Source of the DNA: Endomychus coccineus
Taxonomy: Eukaryota; Arthropoda; Insecta; Coleoptera; Endomychidae
Reading direction: 5' to 3'
Assembly: GCA_958510875.1 (NCBI GenBank)
Contig: OY294068.1
Location: forward strand, 29,306,297 to 29,370,296
Length of the DNA: 64,000 nt
Every line of letters begins with the position of its first letter. The first letter of the stretch is position 1. Both the position numbers and the translations under genes were made by a program. This document shows, piece by piece, positions 57,195 to 64,000 of this stretch. The notes below the pieces were generated by a model. The model ran no database searches. It was not told where the DNA came from and saw only the letters and a program-made list of their open reading frames with translations.

Positions 57195-57433
57195 TTACCA
57201 ACTCGCAGTTGTACGCTTCTTGGCCTTTAAATAAGTTTCTTTAGCCTGTTGATATAAGGAAGAACAGCTTGGAGGTAGAATTCTATTATCTTTTCCTGTT
57301 ATAATGTTGTTCGCTCCATTAAAATAATTGTACATTACAAGCCGGGAAAAATGTTTAATAACAAAATTCTCCAACATTTTTGAATGTTTACATTCAATGA
57401 ATTTGAAATTCCCTGATACTTTAATAATGTGTG
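57195..57433 (-). pseudogene. Unidentified coding remnant, cut by a MITE
   Basis: On the minus strand a frame stays open from the MITE edge (57433) to a stop at 57195. It reads through KVSGNFKFIECKHSKMLENF, FSRLVMYNYFNGANN and PPSCSSLYQQAKETYLKAKK. The composition looks like real protein, and the MITE's target duplication lies in it. No continuation was found beyond the MITE. It is probably the tail of a transposase, but I do not recognise the family. Confidence 0.35.
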
Positions 57434-57676
57434 CATAGTCAAAGTATACCAGGTCTGCCGGAGCCTCCCTTCTACTCTTTTCAAAATTTTAGTGCAATCT
57501 GATTGGTCGTTTAGTTCGTTTATTTAATGTCATAGACGACGACATAATATGATTTTGTTACGTGCCGGCGACGAGCTGATGAGAGTAAGGCTGTGATTCG
57601 AGGAGCTGGGTGACGTCACCCAGCGCGAGAAACGATGGAAGGGAGGCTCCGGCAGACCTGGTATACTTTGATTATG
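57434..57676. mobile_element. MITE (family C copy 2) with 8-bp duplication
   Basis: 243 bp, termini CATAGTCAAAGTATA and TATACTTTGATTATG, flanked by AATGTGTG (57426-57433) and AAAGTGTG (57677-57684), 7 of 8 identical. The interior is nearly the same as 23021-23252, including gtgccggcgacgagc and ggtgacgtcacccagcg. Confidence 0.85.
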
Positions 57677-58289
57677 AAAGTGTGTAAGTTATCTATGATG
57701 TTGTCTATAGTCAACAAGAGGCTTTAAGCCAAGTATGGCACCTCCCACTCCAATAGTATAAAAATACTACTGGCCGCGAGCGAATTTTCGATTTCAGTTT
57801 TATATTTTAGAGATGCCGGATATGCATTTTGTTTCCCGATTTCGAAAGTCTAGGGTAATATTGAAGTGCACGTGATTGATTGATGTTCCTTCCCCTTGAA
57901 AATATGTATTATTGAAGTACATATTCGGGGGATGGTTAAGAGATTCTCTATGAAAATAAAATATAAAATATGGGAACACCTAACCTACTGATCATACAAT
58001 AATTATATTCCTCTATGACACTAACATAGACAAAGACGAGTAGGTATTCTTTGCTATGGAACATGAAGGTATTATGTTCATAGATTATATAGGTATAGAG
58101 GCACTGTAACAATTATTAAAATATTTATCTGTGTTCTGTCACCTAACCTAAGTCTACGTTACGCGTGTGATTGTTGTTTGAATGTAGTGTGTATCCGTAC
58201 ATCCCTACGTAAAGTATAAAAATAATATTATATGTCGATTTTTGACACTTAGTATAAGAAATAAGAAATTTATTTACATAAAAACTAAG
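57677..58289. other. Upstream region of DDX56
   Basis: Intergenic; should contain the DDX56 promoter and 5' UTR. No TATA box or other element could be placed with confidence. Confidence 0.4.
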
Positions 58290-59933
58290 ATGGCTGAGGA
58301 AATACAGTTAAATTTCCACGAAATGGAACTTGATGATAGGATATTGAAAGCTGTAGCAAAGTTAAGATGGCAAACTCCCACTTTGATTCAAGAGAAATCT
58401 ATCCCACTTCTCCTAGAAGGTAAAGATGTTCTTTTACGAGCACGTACTGGTTCTGGTAAAACTGCAGCATTTTTGATACCAATCATTCAAAAAATATTAA
58501 ACATCAAACAGACTGCCGTACATCAAGAAACAAAAGCATTGGTTCTTGCACCAAGCAAAGAACTCTGTAATCAAATATCTAACGTGATCAAAGATCTTAC
58601 AATTAAGTATTCTCGAGAAGTTCGTTGTGTAGATATCGCCCCCCAGGTAGAACTGAACATACAAAAGTCATTATTAGTTGAAAAACCTGATATAATTGTG
58701 GGCACTCCTGCTAGAACACTCCAACATATTAAGGCAGGCAATTTGGATTTAAAGAAGTCCTTGGAGATTCTTGTGATTGATGAAGCAGATTTAGTTTTTT
58801 CATTTGGTTATAAAGAAGAAATAAATGAGTTGACATTACATTTGCCTAATATATATCAAGCTATATTAGCTTCAGCAACTTTAAGTGAAGATGTTAAAAA
58901 TTTAAAAAGCTTAATGCTTCATAACCCTGTAGTTCTGAAGTTGGAAGAACCAGAGTTAGCTCCATCAACCCAATTGACACATTATGTATTACATGCTGAA
59001 GAGGTCGATAAGGCTACGATTCTATATTCTTTATTGAAGTTACACCTCATTACTGGGAAAACTATCATATTTGTGAATACTGTTGACAAATGTTATAAAA
59101 TCAAATTATATTTGGAGCAGTTTGGTATTTTAACGTGTGTGTTAAACTCTGAATTGCCTGCTACAATCAGATGTCACTCAGTAAATCAATTCAATCAAGG
59201 AGTTTATGATGTCATTGTGGTATCAGATGAGAAGGCATTAGAAGAACCTGGGACTGTACCTGCTAAAGATGTGAAGAAATCCAGGAGGAGAAAAGACAAA
59301 GAAAGTGGTGCTTCAAGAGGTATAGATTTCCAGTATGTTGCAAATGTTATAAATTATGATTTTCCATTAGATGTTGCATCTTATATTCATAGAGCTGGAA
59401 GAACAGCTAGAGGAAATAATCAAGGAAGTGTATTATCATTTGTAAATATGAAGGAACAAATTCTTGCTAATGCAGTTGAAACTCATCTAAAGATTGGGTC
59501 GGAGGATGCTTCAGTCTTTCGAAAATATCAATTTAAGTTGGAGGAAGTTGAACCATTCAGATACAGGTCCAAAGATGCCTGGAAAGCTGTTACTAGAATA
59601 GCAATAAGAGAAGCTCGATTGAAAGAAATTAAACTAGAAATCTTCAATTGTCAGAAGTTGAAAGGATATTTTGAAGATAATCCAACAGATTTAAAAGTTT
59701 TGAGACACGATAAGGCATTACATACTGTGAAAATCCAACAGCATTTGTCTGATGTCCCTGATTATATTGTACCACCAAAACTTCAAGGATTAATTGGCTC
59801 TACTAGGCACAAGAGAAAGAGGAAGCACATAGATATTAACAAAAATAAGAAGAATAAATTTGAAGCCAAGAAAAGCAATCCTTTAGTAAGCATGAAGTTT
59901 GAGGGATTTGGAAAGAAGTCAAAAAAGAAGTGA
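58290..59933 (+). CDS. DDX56: ATP-dependent RNA helicase DDX56 (Dbp9-type DEAD box)
   Basis: Single exon of 547 residues, the same length as human DDX56. The ATG at 58290 (context aaactaagATGG) gives the family start; an in-frame extension to 58242 lacks an ATG. Motifs in order: Q motif around WQTPTLIQ (27-34), motif I TGSGKT (53-58), Ia LAPSKEL, Ib GTPAR (138-142), II DEAD (164-167), III SAT (195-197), IV IIFVNT, V RGIDF (343-347), VI HRAGRTARG (367-375). A basic Lys-rich insert precedes motif V (KKSRRRKDKE), as in this family, and the C-terminus is Lys-rich (KRKRKH and GFGKKSKKK), typical of nucleolar proteins. Known role: 60S ribosomal subunit biogenesis in the nucleolus. AATAAA follows about 40 bp after the stop. 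All catalytic motifs are intact. Confidence 0.95.
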   Translation: MAEEIQLNFHEMELDDRILKAVAKLRWQTPTLIQEKSIPLLLEGKDVLLRARTGSGKTAAFLIPIIQKILNIKQTAVHQETKALVLAPSKELCNQISNVIKDLTIKYSREVRCVDIAPQVELNIQKSLLVEKPDIIVGTPARTLQHIKAGNLDLKKSLEILVIDEADLVFSFGYKEEINELTLHLPNIYQAILASATLSEDVKNLKSLMLHNPVVLKLEEPELAPSTQLTHYVLHAEEVDKATILYSLLKLHLITGKTIIFVNTVDKCYKIKLYLEQFGILTCVLNSELPATIRCHSVNQFNQGVYDVIVVSDEKALEEPGTVPAKDVKKSRRRKDKESGASRGIDFQYVANVINYDFPLDVASYIHRAGRTARGNNQGSVLSFVNMKEQILANAVETHLKIGSEDASVFRKYQFKLEEVEPFRYRSKDAWKAVTRIAIREARLKEIKLEIFNCQKLKGYFEDNPTDLKVLRHDKALHTVKIQQHLSDVPDYIVPPKLQGLIGSTRHKRKRKHIDINKNKKNKFEAKKSNPLVSMKFEGFGKKSKKK

Positions 59934-60173
59934 CTGAATATGTGAACAGTTCTAAGTTTTACTTATTTTATAAATAAAATTGTAAATATTGATTTATAAT
60001 AGAACTCTTTTTTACCTACCTGAAACTAATTTTCCTATTTTCAACCAAACAATATTAGGTCACTACCAAGAAATGATGAAAGTTATGAAAATTAGCTAAT
60101 TTTATTTGGCATAATAATTTGTCAATATGTCAATAATAATGTAAGCAATAGAAGGTAGAAAATAAGTATGGCC

Positions 60174-60743
60174 CACGGTCGTACATACAGGTCTGGGGAC
60201 TCTTATGTTTGACATGGGTCTCTTACGCGTCGCCAAACTCGTAGTCCCTCGCTCAGCCACTAGCTAGCGCTTGGATCTCGAAGTGGTAAAACGATTTTTT
60301 TCCGGAATCGCAAGCAGAGTTACTAAGAATTCTGATTTGAGAAAAGAATAGAACTGTTACTCTTGTCAAAATGTATTACTCACCTTAAAAATAACTTCCC
60401 CTTTTTCGTTATACATGACGCACACAAAAGACCTCGTTAAAACGATTTCTATCCGGAATCGCAAGCATCCACTTTTTTCGCTTTTCCGCATCTTTCGGCA
60501 CTTTAAAAACAGAAGTTTCTTGCTTTACACTTTTGTACCCCGTTTTGCATTTCGGCACAATGCACGATTTCGTAATTTGTTTCTAAAAACGCAGGTATTC
60601 TTTGTGTTTACAAGTCAACTGACAGTTGTTAGAGAATACTCTCACGTGACGTGTTTTGGTACTACGCGACAGTCGACGCTTAGCGGTCCCACTTCTCACA
60701 TAGGAAACAGCCCCGAGTTTCCAGACCTGTATGTACGACCGTG
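60174..60743 (-). mobile_element. P-like non-autonomous element with THAP remnant (family D copy 2)
   Basis: 570 bp, termini CACGGTCGTACATACAGG and mirrored CCTGTATGTACGACCGTG, flanked by an exact 8-bp duplication GTATGGCC (60166-60173, 60744-60751). It is highly similar to 24885-25469 over its whole length, including the minus-strand THAP start, which here has extra changes. Both copies end the coding remnant with a splice-donor-like ggtgagtaa and lack the transposase core. Confidence 0.82.
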
Positions 60744-61077
60744 GTATGGCCCCAATACAGTTTTCTGGCAATTGCAGCAATCCATTTGCTTGATAAAACA
60801 TCAAAACCAGTATTGTTATGATATAAATTTCATTAATGCTTATTTTATTGGTAGTTTTCTGAATAATAATAAGATTTATTTAAATAATAGGTGTTTTAAT
60901 ATATTTTTGCTGATGTCATTATTCAAACCAAAGTGAACAAAATTCCATTTATGGTGTCATAAAGGTCAGTTTTATTAACATCTTTATATGCAATTAGCAG
61001 CAATTGAAGGTATTACAATATTTTATCACCATCTCATTAGTAAATAGTTTTCAAACTTCATAGACTATTGTTCAAGC

Positions 61078-62654
61078 ATGAAATTAATATTTTTGTTACT
61101 ATATCCATGTACATCTATAGTTTTTTGTCAAGATTGTAAAATGTCAGGCGAGCAGGTTGGTTATTTGAGACAATAATAAATAAATATTCTTACAGAATAG
61201 TGTTATTCAATAATAACTTTTAGTGTGAAGATGTCAAAGATTGCTGTGGTGGATGCTGTATCGAGGAAATATGTATTGACAGTAAGAAAATAATATTTAT
61301 AAATAAATAATTACACTTATGAAGTCAAGTATGAAATTTAAGTTTTACTTTTAAGATAATAAAACCTAAGAATTTTGACAAATTGATTCACAATTATTAT
61401 TTGACTGTGAATGTGTAAAATCTAATAGCGGAGCAGGTAAAATTGACTAAGCTTATAGTTCAAGAAATGACAAAAATTATTCCTAGTACCTACTTCTTTT
61501 GAATAAGAAAGTTACATGACTACAATTTTAATCAAAGGACTCAAAGATAGGCAAGTTTAAACAAGATATTTTTTTATGTTTCAATACTACATACTATAAT
61601 TGCATCAAATACAGATTGTTTCAAAAAAAGGTGGCCCTGTTGCTAGGATAGGTATATCACTGAAAAATAAGTGGGGTTTGCTTAGGAAAAATGTTCGTAA
61701 CGGCATCCGTATTCAAGATACAGAGTGTTGTAAAATAAAAATTTAAACTAATTTTTTACGATTATTCCGAAACTACTGGCAACATTGTGATGAAATTTTG
61801 TATGAACATGTTTTGGAAGCTGACACATCGTATGAATTTATTTTTATATCTGACTCTCATAGAGGGCGCTAATTACACGGTTACGTTTCGGAATATTTTG
61901 ATTTGAAAATGATACAGTAATAACTGATGCTGGTATAAAGTAAAAAATATATCTTGAATACGGATGCCGTTACGAACATTTTTCCTGAGCAAACCCCACT
62001 TATTTTTCAGTGTTCTACCTACCCTAGCAACGGGGCCACCTTTTTTTGAAACATTCTGTATAATCATAATTTTAGTTTGTGTTACAATTGTCCAACAGAA
62101 ATTTTATTCTGTTTGTGTGTTTATACAAGTTTGAAAATAAAATCTGACTACATCCTGATCTTTGTGATTTGGTCGTATTGACCACCAATTGGCTTAGATG
62201 CCGAGGAAAACCACCGGAGGTAATCTGTGAAGGCTTGTTACTAAAGTATGATTACTTTTGGTATCAGGAATTTTGGGTATTTTTTATTAACGGAACCTTT
62301 CCAATGCCACAGTAAAAAACAATTCACTAACAAATCGAAAAAAAAATCTACTTGTACATCTGTATAGTTTAAATATGAGGTATTCTTATAGCTTATGAAG
62401 ATTGTACGTTGATAGACGACCTATGTTTGACCTATTACTGTCCTCCAGCATTTGATTGTTTATTGTACAAACCTTGTACAGCTTGTGAAGTAGAAAGAAA
62501 CTGCCAACCGTCGAATGAAAAATCCATGATGAACAAAACAAGATTACGAAACCATACAAACGGTAGTACTGGGATCGGACAAGATGAAAATAAAAATATA
62601 TTATCTCTAATAATTTTATATTTTGTTCATTCAATGATTCCATTATTATTATAA
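61078..62654 (+). CDS. Small cysteine-rich, probably GPI-anchored protein
   Basis: Three exons: 61078-61155, 61224-61281 and 62392-62654; 132 residues, phase consistent, GT-AG (first donor GTTGGT). The start MKLIFLLLYPCTSIVFCQ is a signal peptide. The mature part is dense in cysteine (DCKMSGEQCEDVKDCCGGCC, then CIDTYEDC, YYCPPAFDCLLYKPCTACEV). Near the end there is an N-glycosylation site (NHTNGS) and a final hydrophobic stretch (LSLIILYFVHSMIPLLL) with nothing after it, the layout of a GPI-anchor signal. I do not recognise the family. The spacing does not match the Ly6/three-finger pattern convincingly. Confidence 0.6.
61612..62058. mobile_element. TA-flanked MITE with ~110-bp inverted repeats
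   Basis: The termini cagattgtttcaaaaaaagg (61612) and the mirrored cctttttttgaaacattctg (ending 62058) lie between TA dinucleotides. The arms continue through gtggccc, taagtggggtttgct, aaaatgttcgtaacggcatc to attcaagata. 447 bp, in intron 2 of the cysteine-rich gene. Confidence 0.85.
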
Positions 62655-63111
62655 TTGTATTATGAATATCTGGAGTAGATAGTAATAACTGTTATATGTA
62701 CAGAACCGTTATTTATAAATATTAAATACACTTTAATGTTATTGCGTTATCACAATTAGATATATGCTAAACCGAGACTATTTCCGAGTAGCAGCAAAAT
62801 AGCTTAGGTACACTATATTTCCTGGATCTTACGGAAAACGGTGTAACAGTTCTAATTCATGAATATTAAAATTCGATTTTTAGTTTACTTCTGATGTTGC
62901 TACCTTTTCCCTCAAGTTTGTTTAAAATATTTAGAGAATAAGGGAGCTAGTGTTTTTTGTTTACTCAATCTACTGAGAGCCTTATTTTGGGGAGGGAAAA
63001 CAATGAAAACAAATGATGGTGCTCATCTATTCTTGATACAAGTTTAGAGATGGTGTTAGTCACAGACACGATACAATAACTAGGTTTTTTTTATGTAAAT
63101 AAGTAATAAAA
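62655..63111. other. Intergenic between convergent genes
   Basis: 3' flanks of the cysteine-rich gene (plus) and the TEP-like gene (minus). No repeat or gene seen. Confidence 0.4.
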
Positions 63112-63707
63112 TTAATTGCAATCTTGGGTATCCAGTCGTTCTAAGTCCAAATTAACGAATCCTGGGTCAGATCTTCGTTTCAGCGAGTGGCCCTGGTCCG
63201 TCGGATCTAAAATTTCATTAGTGTTTTCTGGAAAGAGTAAGCTATTTTTTATTATTTTACATTACCTAATGATTCTTTCACGGCTTCGAATTCTGCATTA
63301 GAGTAGGGATGTAGATACACATCTCGTTTTGCTATTTTACTAACATTGTTAATTACAGTTATTTCATCTAAGCTGGATTCAATCTTTTGGTCTGAAACAT
63401 CAGAAATTCGGTTGACTTTAATTTATGATGATTTATGATCTTAGGAGGAAGTATTACATTTTCGAAAACTTGTTCGAGTTACCTGTGATATTTTCCCTAT
63501 CGTGATACTGACATTTGTTACTCAGTTTGTAGAAATCCAAACATTCAAACTCTGGTTTGTAATAATCATATACCTTTATAAGTGAGTCTGCTTTCTTCTT
63601 CACTAAAGCGTTTTCATTTATATTGAAATTGACACAAGTTTGTTCTTTGCCGAGATTTGTAAAATATAAGACTACTTGATCGTTAATTTCTTCAAACATT
63701 TTGACTT
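63112..63707 (-). CDS. C-terminal exons of a thioester-containing / alpha-2-macroglobulin-like protein (partial)
   Basis: Three exons on the minus strand: 63707-63483, 63391-63266 and 63227-63112 (stop at 63114-63112). Phases agree and each border is GT-AG. The first exon encodes INDQVVLYFTNLGKEQTCVN and LIKVYDYYKPEFECLDFYKL, the end of the macroglobulin receptor-binding domain (VALYF...C...V.VYDYY.P...A..FY in insect TEPs). After it come a cysteine (NKCQYHD), an N-glycosylation site (NIT) and ~80 residues of unusual charged tail (HPYSNAEFEAVKESL, LKRRSDPGFVNLDLERL) ending DTQDCN. TEPs are secreted complement-like immune proteins. The upstream exons lie beyond the right edge; the acceptor at 63708 (tttttttag-like) faces an intron that contains the AT repeat. 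Confidence 0.65.
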
Positions 63708-63754
63708 CTAAAAAACTTGGAATTAGTTCACATGCTATTACTAGAATAGCCTTT

Positions 63755-63757
<3 letters not shown>

Positions 63758-63849
<92 letters not shown>
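63758..63849. repeat. (AT)n microsatellite
   Basis: About 92 bp of uninterrupted AT dinucleotides in the intron of the TEP-like gene. The apparent Tyr-Ile frame across it is not coding. Confidence 0.95.
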
Positions 63850-63851
<2 letters not shown>

Positions 63852-64000
63852 CCGGTTGCCTGAGCTGAACAATTTTCTTAGGCAGGAACAAATTGCTTAC
63901 GAATATTTTTGGTGCGATAAATTTAGGTCTAGATTTGATGCCACTAATTTTGCTAAAAAAATTGGACATGAACAATATTTCATTTCGAAAAGCATCTGTC
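63850..64000. other. Intron of the TEP-like gene up to the window edge
   Basis: No exon was found on the minus strand here; the gene continues beyond base 64000. Confidence 0.4.

Noticed and set aside
63757..63975. 72-residue minus-strand frame ending in Tyr-Ile repeats
   Set aside because: Translation of the AT microsatellite and flanking intron.

Overview
This is AT-rich nuclear DNA from an animal with a dense transposon load, almost certainly an insect. The protein-coding genes are conserved metazoan genes with GT-AG introns. One partial gene at the right edge looks like an insect thioester-containing protein (TEP). The repeats (Penelope-like, R1/Jockey/CR1-type LINEs, mariner, Tc1, hAT, P-like elements and very long fold-back palindromes) are typical of insects. 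A beetle is my guess, but no feature here proves the order.

Layout. 1-7.3 kb: repeats (two long fold-backs, an 8-bp-TSD MITE, a hAT fragment) and one orphan acidic exon. 8.4-9.6 kb: LRR1, single exon, minus strand, head to head with CNOT11. 10.3-19.2 kb: CNOT11 in nine exons (441 codons plus stop). Its introns hold a fold-back, a TA-flanked MITE, LINE pieces and a Penelope-like element. 19.3-23.7 kb: intergenic repeats. 23.7-24.7 kb: DMAC2L and BRK1 in tandem on the minus strand, only 62 bp apart. 25.9-55.9 kb: the SKI-complex subunit SKIC3 (TTC37) in 19 exons (1291 codons plus stop). I rebuilt it exon by exon with consistent phase. About 26 kb of its span is intron filled with transposons. 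Its intron 14 contains a complete antisense five-exon gene for a histidine-rich secreted or membrane protein (46.2-49.8 kb). 58.3-59.9 kb: single-exon DDX56. 61.1-62.7 kb: a small cysteine-rich protein, probably GPI-anchored. 63.1 kb to the edge: the last three exons of a TEP/alpha-2-macroglobulin-like gene on the minus strand.

Functionally this is a housekeeping neighbourhood. CNOT11 (deadenylation) and SKIC3 (exosome-linked cytoplasmic decay) both act in mRNA turnover, DDX56 in ribosome biogenesis, LRR1 in replisome unloading, BRK1 in actin nucleation and DMAC2L in mitochondria. I see no sign that they form one pathway by position.

The most interesting non-gene signals are four minimal type-I hammerhead ribozyme motifs in two unrelated short repeat families. 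One of these lies at the Penelope-like relic. Others are the very long fold-back elements, several of which sit inside introns of CNOT11 and SKIC3; a pair of P-like elements that carry a THAP zinc finger and 8-bp target duplications; and a mariner with about 600-bp inverted repeats that reach into its own transposase start. All functional names rest on recognising protein families by eye. No search was run.
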